64,000 nt of DNA from Trichoplax sp. H2. Lineage: Eukaryota > Placozoa > Uniplacotomia > Trichoplacea. Under the pieces are notes generated by a model. The model was not told the DNA's origin, ran no database searches, and saw nothing but the letters and a program-made list of their open reading frames with translations. The stretch is from the NCBI GenBank assembly GCA_003344405.1, contig NOWV01000050.1, positions 394,803 to 458,802 of the forward strand. The letters are read 5' to 3'. Position 1 is the first letter of the stretch. Each line of letters begins with the position of its first letter. Shown here one piece after another: positions 28,001 through 41,689 of the stretch. The position numbers and the translations under genes were made by a program.

Positions 28001-30801
28001 AAACTTAGACATACTGTACGGTACAACATTCTCTTGATCGCGTCTGTCACATGGGGAATAGTGCGTCCTCTCTGATGGACCTTTGGAAACTAGATACCTG
28101 AAATTCAATAGTATTATACTATTTTTGATCACGTCTGTTGCATGACAATTCTACTCTTGCTTCATTCAAGTTGAGGCAATGAATGATGCGCTAAGGCAAC
28201 CACTAGACGCGTGGGTTGTAGGTCTTTCTTTTTAGTAATCCATGGCTGAATGAAGCACTGGTGATGACTTATGACTGAATGACGTTTCTCAACATGTTGT
28301 TGGATGATATCACGTTGACGTGAATGCTAATCAATTTGTCAATGGACGACGATTCAGTTATCAATGTTATCAGAGGTAAAACAACTTCACATCTGTCAAG
28401 TCATTCATCTATCCTTGTCACCCATGACTCACCAAACTTCAATCACAGATGCAATTCACTCCACTACATTGTATATCGATCGGTCACTGATGTTTTATCC
28501 TACGCTTCTCCACACAAAAGGTCATTCGTCATCAATGACTCACAGCCGATCGGTGTCAATACGCATTTTTCAGGCGTCACTCCAATCGGGATCGTTGCAG
28601 ACACGTCAATTGAACCACTCGTATACGCTACAGCCATAGCGGTTCTCCTTACTTTTTTATTCTTTTTTTTTATGGCTACAGCAGGTGCCTTGAAATTGAT
28701 CCTTGATCACTCAAAGCAATGCTCGATTGGGACAAACTTGCAACCCCAATTTTCCCTTAATCTTATTCAGGCTAAATTGTTCAAATGAAACCTTGGAATA
28801 ATTCGATCGAATCAGCTTATGATCGTTCGTATTTTGAGGTGTTGGATGCAAAGAGAAGGGATCGATAGACTATGCTACTCCTGTTCTATCGACGGAGTCT
28901 ATTGTAGATTGAAAATACTAGTGTCTACAGGGTTTGAAAGCAAGAAAAGGATAGCAGTTGCTGCATATTTTGGATGCAAAGAGAAGGGATCGATAGACTA
29001 TGCTACTCCTGTTCTATCGACGGAGTCTATTGTAGATTGAAAAATACCAGTGTCTATAGGGTTTGAAAGCAAGAAAAGGATAGCAGTTGCTGCATAGTTC
29101 TAAAACTTATTGGAACTAAGACGATACAATGCTTGATCATAACAGAAAGTATGGTCAGTGGTCACGTTGATGTGAATATGCTGTACTTACAATCAATGAC
29201 TCCATAATGGCCAAAAAATGTCTGTACATGATTCACAGGATAGCGATGAACTCGAGTCAGTGCTTGCCACATGCGTCTTACATTCGATTCGGCATGAACG
29301 GAGAGTGTTTGATCATTCCATCCCGACGATAATAGAATGGCATAGTTCTCCGTTGGATTATATTGCCTCGGACATTCTAATGTTCGTTGAGCTTGAATAG
29401 ACGCTCTCCCTAAATGACATGTACCCGAATTCTGGCAATCTTTAGGAGTAGGAATAGCGTCTCTTAGTGCTACTTCACGACACTGACCAAATCCAGAAAA
29501 ATTACTGTAACACAATAATTGTTGACTAGTATATAAGTCGTTGGCGTAATAAACCAGCGGCAAAATGTCCGTATCGCAACGTCGTTTATAATCTTTATAG
29601 CTTTCTCTTTCGTTAGGGCATTCGCTCTTAGTAATCATAATTAAACATTCTTTGTTGCCTACATTACAATTTGAATCATAGGAGAATAAAGTGAAAATTG
29701 AATCGTTGCCAACAAGTGATGCACAATTTTCTATCTACTCAATGAATATGTTTGCAGAACTGTCATTAACAAACAAAGCAAATTCAAATGTCAAAGTCAA
29801 ATTAGACAATTTAAAAAATGAGCGTGAAAATAGTTCAAGGCGACTAAATATCGTCGATCAAGCTAGTTAGTAGTGGTTGAGCTTTTACAGTAATCGCTTT
29901 GCAATCTCATTAGTCAAAAATAGCGTTGAAATTGGACCGCTATGACTTCAAAGGCAATGTTAAAAAGTACTAATACGTGCAATACTCTACGTATATGCTG
30001 CCAGGGTGATATTTTGATCAATGTATATATATATACTGTATATAGACATTACGACTACGATACATTGATTACTTGTAGGCGGAATTAGCAATAACATTGT
30101 ACTTGTCCTTTTCCAGGTTTACATCATGCTTGACTAGGATAAATTTATAATTGACTGTTAACTCGAATTCCAAGTATCTGGTTTTTTTTTTATTTATCAG
30201 TCTACGATAGCTTATGATCTATCCTAACAAATGTACTGTACTGTACATCAAAAGCTTAATTTGATCAATTTTCAAAGGTTATATACGCCTATGCTTATTA
30301 CGCCACTGTCAAGTAGAAGATCCTTCTTTTTAAATAATCACTATGATTGCCAATACCAATGTATTGGCCATGACGAGCTCGACATTCTACTTGACCCAAA
30401 TCTCCGTGTATAGCAAATATGAACAGTCGATGACCAAAGGAAAGCTTAGGAAACGGATCGATGACAATAATGGCATCATTCAAATATTTCTGACTCTCAT
30501 ACTGCTTACGAGGCAATACAAGACGATATTTTTCTGGATAACTGGAGTTTCCTTGATGATATGCCAAATAAATGTTCATATCAGATCTTTTGGTGACTCG
30601 AAATTTACGACAGTTTCGATGGCTCATTAACATCTGACATTGGATAGAATAGATGTAGTTGTAGGCAACATTTGCCCATTTCTCTCGATGATCTGGTAAT
30701 GTTTGTAAATTTGACTGAATAACTCCTGCAATAACTAAGTTAGCTTGCCAAGTTGACCAACATGCTATCACCAACACAATCCAGGCTTGTAGCGACGACA
30801 T
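25009..30801 (-). CDS. Secreted legumain/GPI8-like (C13 fold) protein, apparently inactive
   Basis: Not a protein I can name. Exons: 30801-30357, 29658-29191, 25600-25170 and probably 25092-25009; the first three are in phase (about 475 residues with the last). A hydrophobic N-terminus (MSSLQAWIVLVIACW) looks like a signal peptide. Residues about 30-240 are Cys-containing and unassigned. From about 250 the pattern follows C13 caspase-fold proteins: strand NYAILLSSGW, a helix, then GVIDLNGDGNHIDTARPANRDVF, strand TLFIYM, SDGSILMWD, strand LIVLLIDQSYAG, then NVAVYAASG. In legumain and GPI8 the strand after FIY/LIY leads to the catalytic His-Gly; here it is NSPT (about 345-348). The Cys position (ACESG or DTCQG) reads DQSYAG, with Ser at about 396. 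So both catalytic residues seem missing. The exon 1 donor could instead lie a few bases downstream, and the last exon has a competing reading ending near 24923. Confidence 0.7.
27090..27747. repeat. Tandem array D, unit about 124-135 bp, 5 copies, intronic
   Basis: The block starting CATCMATCAAAYTAGCAAWTGG begins at 27091, 27225, 27349, 27481 and about 27616. Each unit continues with GAGAYGTAATTGG, TTTTTCT, GCCTTGATAGACAT and TATCGCAAACATGG. Copies differ by point changes and indels. It lies inside the 3.6-kb intron of the C13-like gene. Confidence 0.93.
28844..29095. repeat. Tandem duplication E, unit 128 bp, 2 copies, intronic
   Basis: GGATGCAAAGAGAAGGGATC occurs at 28844 and 28972, followed by about 120 nearly identical bases including CTATGCTACTCCTGTTCTATC. 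Near identity indicates a recent duplication. Same intron as array D. Confidence 0.93.
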
Positions 30802-33800
30802 AATTTCGAAAAAATTACGATAGTAGCAGAAATTTTTAAACGATCTGAAGAAAGCAAAGTTGCCAGATATTGTGATAACTGAACTAATTAATTATAAATA
30901 ATAATGCAATTCAAAGTCTATATATATAGTATGACAGAGGATGCATTGTTTTTAGAAGGATAAAATAATTACGGTAAATATGTTTTTTTATTTTCTACCA
31001 GTCAAGTTAAGCGGTAAAGTTCAATGTAATGGGTGCATATTTAATTATTGGTCGCTAGATGAATGCAAGCAATGAATTATGGATAATTCTGTATTTAGAT
31101 AGTATTGTTAAGACAACAACCATCTCGTGATAAAATAGTGCGATATTATATATGTGAGATATTATCAGCGGGATTATTTTCGTAATTGTTAGAACTAAAT
31201 CAATCAATAAAAGTTACGCATATGCGTATAATTTCCTTCAATCTGTTAACTGTTGGATTTTAAATTTCAATACTTCTATATAACAAGTAATGATCTAGTA
31301 GAATCATTGAGCTAAAAATAGCAGAAATTACATGTGGCAGGCAGATTGCATTGGCCGGTAAATAAAAGGTCATTCTAGAAATTCCTTAATTCTATACTAG
31401 TAGTTATCAGTGATATTATTAAATCAATACAGCTTTTCAATAGGTGTAGGTTAAAATCTAAATTTAAAGTTTGCGTTACGTGATGAGCAAATCGGTAGCC
31501 CACTGGCATTAGTTACCGTACTTTCTAGCAGCAATCTGTCCTCCACCAAATTATTCAATTTTGTATAAATAATAAAAAACATTTTATTATTTAAAATAGG
31601 ATAATTTTATAATATTTCCTGTTACGCTAGAAATTTTAACTGGTTTTAATCGATTAGCCACTAGCAGTATTAACTTAACCGCCATTAAATTTGATTTATA
31701 AGTTCTTGTAAATGTTTGCGATCCATCTTTTTTAATTACATCGCTTGTCTATTCCGTGTTAGTATGGTCCAATCATTTGGCTTCCATTGCACTCTGATGT
31801 GCCGAAACATCGATTGTGAAACAATTTACAGTATTTATCAAAGAAATGGGAAATCTTTGCCTTATTTGTACTTATAGAATTTTCTAGTTACGGTATTACT
31901 TTAAAAATGGCATGATTTACCGATAGGACGCAGATACACCCATTTACGAGTACATAATCATTAAGATTAAGACGCTACGCTATTAAACCTTATGAAAACT
32001 TTGATTAAAATTTAATTAAGTGTAAACAATATTTACATAAGTTGTCGATAACGCTTCGATCAATCGCGTACCGATAGTGATTTATAACTGAATGACGTAA
32101 AAATTAGAATAATATGTCGGCCCTTAGTCCGCCAAGTAATGTACCAGAAAGATCTTTTACTGGTTGGTGGTATGCATGATTTTTAGAAAAGATTCGATAC
32201 AAATTTAAGGTAGATATGATGGAGACTTAAGTTGGGCTAGTAAACTTTTGCATTGTATACGTTCGCGTAACATCTATTGATTGTACATCGTTTACACACA
32301 AAATAGAAAACTTGAATATTTACATAAACAAAAGATATCATAATATCGCATGGCCAGTCTTTTCAAAAGTAACTGAGGGTAAAAAAGTATGACTAGCGTA
32401 CCGTAACCTTGTCTATTAATTCATTATGAATTACATTAATAAAAAAATGCGATTAAAAGTTGCTATTTTTAATAGTGATTGATTGAAAGCTATAGAAAAT
32501 GATATCAATGCCATAGTACTTGATTCAAGATATTCCTTTAGATGGGCCTTAATGCTTGGATTAAGAGAGAGAATTAATCTATCGATTAATAATTCTTTTG
32601 CCCTATTTTTTAATATTTCTTTAAATAGGAATGATAAGGTAGTTAATGATGCTAATGTTCGTAACTAGCCATCACATTATTCATTAATTAGTGTTATGAA
32701 TACATTGATAAAAGAGATAGGCATGAAAGTGAAGATCAAGAGCATTTCTAAACTAAGTCCATTTCTTGTTGTCCATTATAAGATATATGCCTTTGTTAGG
32801 AGCTAGAGCTTGATCATCGATAACGGATTATTTGGAACGATGAAGAAGACAATCTTCATAGGTTAGATTGTGAGATTGTATTGTTACTGTAGAGTTAGAT
32901 GGAGATGGTTCTTAGAAACGGACTAGTTTATTGTAAGAAAATGAAGTTAACAAGAAATTAAAATTCTTGATACATTACAGTATTCTTTCAGATACTCTAC
33001 TATAGTCTCCATTATCCAGAATGAGTATCCAAAAAAGGAAAGGGGTTATACCTAGGTATCAAGGATTACATTGCTACTGATATAATGAAATTAGTCATAA
33101 TTACATATAATTTCTCAATTATCGTAATTTCTGTCCGTATATTAGAAGTTCGGCCCTTTGAAAGATTTGTATTACAATTTTCATAATGTAACGGTAAAGT
33201 CTTAGATATAATAGTTGATAACTTCGAAAGTAATGTACAATAATAACTGGCAAATCGTATTTAAGTCAGTTTTATGCATAGAATGCTTAATATGCCTTCC
33301 AGATGGTTATTGTTATTTATGCGTATGTTAACACGTATATATCGGCATGGTACCATGTAGATATACTACGAAAGTACTTTATCGCCATGTTCTCCTTATC
33401 AAGTGCGATATATCTCCAGTTTCAATCCCATCGATATTATACTATTATTCGGTGCTAGGTGCAACGTGATAGTCTTATAAGTGTATGATATTTGGGCTTC
33501 TTCATCGAAATTATATACTGTACATTTTATCTTTATGCTTATAAATAATTGGTATAATTATACTACAAAATCCTGTACTGTAGTACTATATAAACAGCCG
33601 AGTAATTTCTAAAGTATGAGATATAGAATTAGTAGATGTTCGTGCTTTCATACCCTTGTAAAATCTTCTGAGGCAGTTATTGAATATATACGATATACCC
33701 GTATCTGTATATCGCAATAAGATATTAAAGAATTCTAGGATATCATGATATTATATTTATAGCTGACCGCATCTGTGTAAGTTCTAATAAAGCATCGCAC

Positions 33801-35234
33801 TTTATGTAGGTCTCGTTATCCGTTTATTTATTGTGGACTCCTGCTAATACAAATATTATATTTTTATCTCCACATTGGTGCGATATTTCATTAAAAACAG
33901 TCTATGACAGTTGTAGAATATTATGCAATAGGGTGAAAAGCATGAATTCTACCAGCTTAGATATGCCTTTTAATATACTGCACTGTGCACGTATTGACGG
34001 ATATTTTTTATAGTTTGTTTATCCTTGATAAAAGGGAGATTTCTTGCGAGAATTGCACATGTTGCAAGACAGTTTTACTGTTTGAATGATACTCATTAAC
34101 TGATCAGATTACGATATGAATTTTTTTCTTGAAATTTAATGCAAAACTTTACGTCTAACCTAGTCATAGCTCTAATAATTAATATTAGGTTACTTGTATA
34201 CTTGTATTGTATTAAAAGAAAAGTAATAATTCGTTTATTTTACCTTATATTTATGATTAATATGAGAGTAAAGTAATTTATTGTTTATATCCCTACGTAA
34301 ACTTTTTGACTGTAGATTTGAGAAACTTTTCATCAACTAAATTTTAAGACTAATTTTCACTTGCCGTTTTTTATTACACTGGATTTCATTTCTTGATTTA
34401 TGAACGAATATGGGTATAAAATGGTCGTTTAGAGTAGCGCACATACATTTACTCGGCAGAAATTCTTTCCATCCTTCATTGCCGCTCACTCAAACTTAAT
34501 ACATTACAAGGCAATGTTGGGATAGTTAAATAAAATCGCTCGGCTAGCCCAGGACTCATTCGAAACATTAACGGAATGCAAATTACCCTGAAACTTATTT
34601 TAAATTATAATTTTTTAGTGTAGGCTTATTTCGTTATTCTCTTATTTACAATGTAACTTACAACATTTACAGTGTTGTCAGTTGCATTATAAAAAGAATT
34701 GTGTAGATATAACGTTCTTATCAAATAACCTGGTTATGCTAAAAAACACTAAATTTTGTAATTTTAACGGATATACTGGCAGGAAATTTATTTGCTTATT
34801 GCTTAGAAGAAGATGTTCAGTAAATGAGAGATTAATTTAGAATATGATCTATGACGAAAGCTAGGATAACACCGGCATAAGAAGTATCAGCAAGATGCCT
34901 CTTGAAATTTTTATCAAAAACTATACGATCAAATCAAGGCGTGAAAATGGATTTAAATTAGAATAGGAGCACCGTTTTATACGAAAGTCGATGTCCAATT
35001 GTGGACAAAAGATTACAGAGTTTCGTTGGTCGTTAAAGCGCAATTTTGTGTACAGTACATTCCTCGATACAATGTCTACAAATACATAAGAAGTGGCAAA
35101 CTTGATAAATGAATACATTAAAATCCCTATATAAATTTCACATTAAAACTTCAATTTTGGAACCAAGATGCATTGTTATTTCGTGGTTGCATAAAAATAT
35201 TAGTTCAAATTTTAAGACATTGAAAACCACGTTA
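30802..35234. other. AT-rich intergenic stretch, no gene recognised
   Basis: This lies between the 5' end of the C13-like gene and the 3' end of CCDC47, both minus strand. It should hold the C13-like promoter near 30802-31100, where I see only AT-rich sequence. Short frames at 32483-32668, 33831-34013 and 34921-35118 match nothing recognisable. Confidence 0.55.
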
Positions 35235-38200
35235 TTAAAAACCACGTACGACCATCTGTTTCATTTTTGGATTCTTCTTCTTTAACTGCTTTTTATATTC
35301 TTTTTCCTAAAGTTTTCAGCGCAAGAATCAGATGTCGTTAATGCCATAAAGGTAATTATGTTCAACAGTGCATGTTATGCTTTAAAATATAATTACCTGT
35401 AATTTTCGAACTTTGTCTGGATCTTCCTCGGCTAATAACTTTTCCTTGTCCGCTTTCGCTTTTTCTTCACGACGCTGTTGCGCGGCCTATATTAACGGTA
35501 TTAAAGTTGTTTAGTTTGGCTGATATATCAATACCCCGTTACAAGTAGTAAATACACGATTGGTAACAAATTGTTAAGCACAAGACAAGGTTTACTTAAC
35601 GTGGTAAAAGGTAATGAAAGGAAGTTATATTTGCTAGTGGTACCTCTTGTCTTTGTGCATGAGATTGCTTCAAGTAGGTTTCTTGTAATTTAGCACGTCG
35701 CACTTGAGCTTTTTGCTTGGCCTAAATTCAATCATGACAATCATGATAAAAGTGTCACATGAGGCAAAACATCAACTTTTGAAGAGTTCAAAGTAATCTT
35801 ACATCTTTTCCTAATTTACACTTTCTGACGCGGTCAATATAGAACAAAATCATTTTCAGTACGGGTTCGAGGGAGGACATTATCCGTACTGTGCTGGTAC
35901 CCTTTTTTTGAGCTGTACAGGATCGAATATTATATTAAAATAAAATTCCAAGAAAACAATCCATAGGATTAAAAGTAATTTTCAGCTTACGTATTAAAGT
36001 AAACATTAACACTTTCTTGGAGATTTGAACCACACTTTTATCATCTTTTTCTTCACTAAAGATTGTGATAACCGACTTAGTAAACGTTAGAGATTAACTA
36101 AGTAGGTGATGAACATTATGTACTAACTTGGGATCCTTTGGTTCGACATACTGATCGGAGAAGTGTAGGGATTCGAATATTTCGCTGAAACTATTGATCG
36201 TCTTGACCACCTTATAACCAACAGGAAACGTTTAACAAATGCTTGAATTTGACTTTAATTCTGAGTATGTAAAATAAACTCGATACAGTTTGCAGTATGG
36301 TATCGTACCTGCTGGGTTAGCATCGTTTCAGCAATTTCAGGGAATTCTGATAAGATAGCATAAGAATTTGATAATCCATACTTTTCTCCTGAACGTTTAT
36401 CCGGGCAGAAGAAACTCTAAACCAAATAAATTTGAATATTTTTTACTGTTTGCGTAAAGTATATCTAGAATACATTAATTATATTTATAATGTGAGTTGT
36501 GCATAATAATATTACTAGATCTTGTAGGTCCTTCTGTAATTTTGCAACATTTTTTTTAGGAACAACAGCAAACACGAATGAATCCATATCCTCTTCCAAC
36601 ATTTCTACTGTTATAACCTAAAGAAAGTAGACAAGTATCCAATACGTATATCAACAATACATTTTATGATCAATAATAAGTTCAAAATGATCTAGCGTAT
36701 TGCAGATTGATTTATTTAAGGTAATTTACAATTCGGTCTGTCTTCGGTTTGAGAATAGAAGACATGACACCAATTAAATCGTGTCGTTTCTTTAGCTATA
36801 ACGGAAATAAAAGTGAAAGTATTATTGTCGAGTCCACGGAGGTATCGTTACGGTTTAGTGCTTACTTTTATCTGTACCAGCATCCCTTTACATCCCAGTT
36901 TTCCAGTACACCACAAGCTATAAATACTTTCACTATCTTTTATAAGGACACCATGTTGAACTTCCTTTCCGGTACCGTCATCTCCTAAAATTTCATAGCA
37001 TTACGGTATATTAATACTTTAGTCACATTCCGTTGCTTGGCATTGGAAATGATTCCAGTAAAAGCGTAGCGACATGGTTTATTTTGCTGGTTTTAGCGTA
37101 CCTACAACAGCAAAGTTGGATTCCAGCAATTGTCTCGCTGATTCGTACCTGAAATCACATGTCATATTCGGTAATTGTCTACGTACTTACGACTGTAAGT
37201 CAATGGTGAAGATTAGATCTAATGATTTCAATGTTACCATGCATATGCTAGTCGGGAGTTGGTTGATCTTCCAGCAAAGAAATTAATTGCATACACCACC
37301 AGTCCACAAATAATCAATATTTCACTGGAAAAGGCTTCCCATCCTTTACTCGCTAAATGTACAGGTACCTGCCAATTGAGAGATCAAGGTGTGCGATGTA
37401 AGTAAGCATAAAGAATATCAACATCAAATGAGTATAATCAAACGTTATAGAACAAATAAAGAGTGAACTGTACACCAAACAGTCTTAGTATTTCATGGTT
37501 AAGGATACTCTTATTTGTTAAAAAGATTTGTATTTTAAGCGAACCTCGGCATATTGTAATTGAGGCTGCTGCGATTTTGATCTAGTTGGTTTCTCGCCAA
37601 TACCCTAAATACCATAGATGAAATTGAAAATTATTATTCGGGAGGGCCTTTTAATTTTATATTTTATTAAGGGATCTAAATTCAACATTTGTACATAGAA
37701 ATAGTAAAATATTTTTAACACTACAGGTTCTTATATGTCTACTGATAACAACGTGGACAATTCATTAAAATCGAATAGTGAAGTAGATAATAATTTTTTG
37801 CCTGATAGTAAAATGATGCTAACTATGGTATCTCTACTGTTATACTCGTATTGATTATTGTGTCATAATAGTAATCACTTATTTTCTGAACAGTCTTTTA
37901 GCTCTTTGACGACTACAATTACCATAAACGTAAAGTGAGTTTCTATTCAATACTCTAAGCGTCCTTAATGATATTTATAGGGAGATGCCTATGACGAGAT
38001 CTTGCATATATAGGTACGAGTAAATTGACGTTATCATTTACTCTACTACAATATCAAATACGGAATTTAAAAGATTTACCTCGAATTCCTCTTCGTCTTT
38101 TAAGAATTCTTCATCGTCACTCTAATAACATGCAAATTTTGATTACTGTAATAAAAACCTTTGTGATTCAATTAATATACGACAATGGCAATGATAATAA

Positions 38201-40065
38201 GGTTGAAGAGAGCACTTCACGTAAATAGACTAATGCTACCTCTAAAATTGTATTAAGTAGACGAATGATGTTTATTGAACTAGCAACTACATTACATCAA
38301 AATAGTATAACGGTAGAAAGGTAGGCAAATACAAAAGTACGCTTAAGTATAAAGAACGTTACCTCTATGGTAGTATCAGTATCTTCGAAGTCGCTGCTAG
38401 TGTCTATATGTAGGAAGATGGTAAGAAATAAAAACATTTATAATTACAGTGTCGTAGCTAACATTTTGAAATACCCATTGAGCAGTATTGAGGATATTAG
38501 AATGGCAGAAAACTGTCATGGACAGCGTATTATCGCCTCATAATACGACTGACTGGTATTCTGGATTATTTCAGAGTGATGACATATCCAAGAATGTAAG
38601 GTCGTAGCATCCGCTCACTAAACGTTTGATCCCATTCTTATTATCGTTTCATGACGCAACAGCGCCATGTTGTTGACTAGTTTATGATACGTTTTCATTG
38701 ATAAAGCTTAGTCTGTCATTACGTAAGTTTATGATAATGTGGCATTAAAGTGATGTTTTTTTGTAGGAAGAAGAATGCAGCTATTTAGCGAGATATTTAT
38801 TTATATTGTTAGCGTATACAACGCCTTTCTGTATAGTATCGAGTATTGACAAGATTATTTTGAAAGCATTTTCTACGCGTAGGTTATCACCAGTTATCAC
38901 CATGTAAAAAACGGTGTCGATGAAGATGGCTTATGGAAAGGTGTCCTAATTGTAATAGACAATCCATTCATGCTATGTCAGCGTATACTGTAGTACCCCA
39001 ATACGTTGGTTGAGAATTTCAATTTTGGATCGTATATCATTATAATCAATCAATCAGTCTATACTACGTCGAAAGATGCAAGTCATGTCCACTTGTCTAG
39101 TAGAGTACAACCGCGACTACGGTATAATCATTAGGTTTAAATTTTTTATTTTTATTTGCAAGTAAAATCGTCTCGTTGTAAACTTCAAGTTGGCCTTGAA
39201 TGTGTACTCAGTGGCAGTCAGTGCGTACACTTTTTTCAATTCTGAGTTGATATTGGATTCCTAAGGTGGATCGATCCGCATACTGGTTGCACAAACGTAT
39301 TATACTGGTATGTAGAAATGATTATGGTTACCATGATGACGATGGACATGTTTTTACTGGTGGTTGTAGCAACAGAGGGGTCTGAAACATTGAAGATTTT
39401 TTTTCTTTTGTGCTATCTCTAGCTGCAATGTAGGGCATCGTTTGTTTGTCTTGTACAATACGCTAGAACAGTTGGAATGGAGTGATCATTACCATTCGTT
39501 AACCCATTGTAAAAGCAGCAATGGCTGCAATATTGAGGGTTTACCATCGATTTCAATCATGTCATTGGGTGCCTACGTCGCTATTGGATCATGCCCAAAC
39601 GACTGCAATGTTGTATTTTGATTGTCCATGTATGCTGGCTGCATCGCATTGAGCACTTTGTCTAGACGATGCGAACGCCATTCTGTTGCACAAACTAAAT
39701 AACTCATTGACTACAGTATACGAAGAGAGTAGAATGAAATTGTAGAGGAATTTCTATTGGGCATGAAACGGCAGCAATGATTGGCTCTGCATTGAAAATC
39801 AAGCTGAACATGGCGATAGCAATAGCGCCGTTGATAATCTGCACGTTGCTACACATGGTCAATCAATCAGTATAGTTTTACCTTCCTCCGTTGTGGCAGT
39901 TTCTTCACGTTCTGGAAATTCATCCTCGTCATGAATAAATTCTGAAAATTCCTCATCATCATCACTGGGAGTAGGAGCACCACTGTCACCTTGGGCGATG
40001 ATCGAAGACAAATTAATCAACAGCAAGAAGGATATCAAAATGAACAAGGATCGAGGGACAGCCAT
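35235..40065 (-). CDS. CCDC47: CCDC47 (calumin), ER membrane protein, 15 exons
   Basis: ER single-pass protein; in animals it is part of the PAT complex/multipass translocon and affects ER calcium. Exons (minus): 40065-39882, 38403-38363, 37604-37545, 37368-37238, 37148-37102, 36984-36866, 36795-36730, 36617-36516, 36416-36309, 36210-36128, 36055-35991, 35912-35803, 35721-35644, 35486-35397, 35306-35235. All are in phase, giving about 451 residues (human 483). Seen: signal peptide (MAVPRSLFILISFLLL), an acidic lumenal segment (DDDEEFSEF, HDEDEFPE), one membrane helix (about 111-127), then cytosolic motifs QLLESNFAVVGDDG, SLWCTGKLGCKGMLVQIK, EEDMDSFVFAV, GLSNSYAILSE, LHFSDQY, and a charged coiled-coil tail ending in KMKQMVVRGF, like human KMKQIKVKAM. 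A 19-codon in-frame extension with ATG lies upstream; the ATG at 40065 is chosen because the signal peptide follows it directly. Confidence 0.95.
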
Positions 40066-40329
40066 GATTGCATCAACGTTGCAGCATGCCAAAGCAACGA
40101 TGCCACTGAGACTGCAGTCCAATCACCCATGGTATACCTACGCATTCGTTCCGTCCAGTACGCTCCATTGACTGTGCTGTCATGCTTGGCAGCGGATTTG
40201 GCAGACTGTCGCTTTCTTGTTGTACTGTATATAACACTACACGGATCGACGCACTGACGCGTGAGTGTGATTGACCTCGTTGGCACTGACGGACGCCATC
40301 GAGAGCTTGGAACAAAGTTCATGGTAGTC

Positions 40330-41195
40330 TTTTTGCAATAGAGTACAGTACTGTCCTGTACAGCGGTTTCAGTAATACCGGTCAGACAGTATGAACATGA
40401 TGTACAGTACACTGGACGAGACAAAAAGACGACTCACTCGCTCAGACAGACGGACTTTTCTTTGCAATGGAGCCTATCAATCTGGAAAAATGAGTATTTG
40501 AGATTTTGAGTAGAGTACAGTACTGTCCTGTACAGCGGTTTCAGTAATACCGGTCAGACAGTATGAACATGATGTAGACTGGACAGGACATCATGGACTA
40601 GGCAAAAAGACGACTCGCCCGGTCGGACAGGCGGATTTTTCTGAGCGAAGGAGCCTATCAATCTGGAAAAATGAGTATTGGAATACAGTACAGTACTGTC
40701 CTGTACAGCGGTTTCAGTAATGCCGGTCAGACAGTACTATACTGTATACAGTTGTACAGTACAATCTTGGACTAGGCAAAAAGGCGACTCACTCGCTCGG
40801 ACAGGCGGACTTTCCTTTGCATACTGTACTGTATAGTGTACAGTACAGTATAGTGTACAGTACAATCATTGTACAGCGGTTTCAGTAATACCGGTCAGAC
40901 AGTATGAACATGATGTACAGTACACTGGACTGGACATCATGGACGAGGCAAAAAGACGACTCGGCCGCTCAGACAGACGGACTTTTCTTTGCAAAGAAGC
41001 CTATCAATCTGGAAAAATAAGTATTTGAATACAGCACAGTAGTGTCCTGTACAGCGGTTTCAGTAATACCGGTCAGACAGTATGAACATGATGTACAGTA
41101 CACTGGACTGGACATCATGGACGAGGCAAAAAGACGACTCAGCCGCTCAGACAGACGGACTTTTCTGAGCAAAGGAGCCTATCAATCTGGAAAAA
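40330..41195. repeat. Tandem array F, unit about 172 bp, 5 copies
   Basis: CAGCGGTTTCAGTAATRCCGG recurs at 40361, 40533, 40706, 40874 and 41052 (spacings 172, 173, 168, 178). Each unit carries GTACAGTACTGTCCTGTAC-type sequence, most have ATGATGT/ACATCAT inverted arms, and all have a block with AGACGACTC and GCCTATCAATCTGG. The third and fourth copies have gained extra GTACAGTA units. It begins about 265 bases upstream of the CCDC47 start. Confidence 0.94.
40821..40851. repeat. Inverted repeat with 13-bp arms, 5-bp loop
   Basis: Arm ATACTGTACTGTA (40821-40833) and its perfect complement TACAGTACAGTAT (40839-40851) flank TAGTG. It is inside array F, between its third and fourth copies, in the CCDC47/AVL9 interval. 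Confidence 0.9.
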
Positions 41196-41689
41196 TAACT
41201 ACCTACTGTGGTATGGATCTTCCGCGTCTGTTTTCCAAATCACTGGTACTCATTTTAATAGCATGAACCGTCTTATAGAACTATCTCCGAGCGGAATTGA
41301 GTAACAGAGAATAAGATTTAGCGTCATACGTACTACTTCATTTCGAAAAAATCAGTCCATTCAAAGTTGACCATCTCTATGTCAAGCTATATACAGTTAC
41401 AGTATAGCATACTAAAAGCAATGTCATAACCAAGAGTTTGACACACTATTTTGACGGTAATGTCTGTCCATCCAAGAGTGATCAGCCCCCAGTCCAAGTC
41501 TTCTTCTAGTAGTGTACTGTACAATACTGGAGTACAAATACAGTAGTACAAACTACAGTACAGCCCACTGCTGTCTGAAGTACCGTACTGCACACAATCG
41601 CTCGGTGTCGTTCCGTCTGTCCAAGCGGTACTTCTTCTGGTACAAAGGAAGGAAAGGGACCTTCGAGTGACGCGCATACAGTACAGTAG

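Noticed and set aside
28324-28788. 154-codon plus-strand open frame with a hydrophobic segment, inside the C13-like intron
   Set aside because: No family resemblance, starts in simple sequence, overlaps a second long frame on the same strand, and no splice or promoter context. Probably chance in a less AT-rich intron stretch; would need transcripts.
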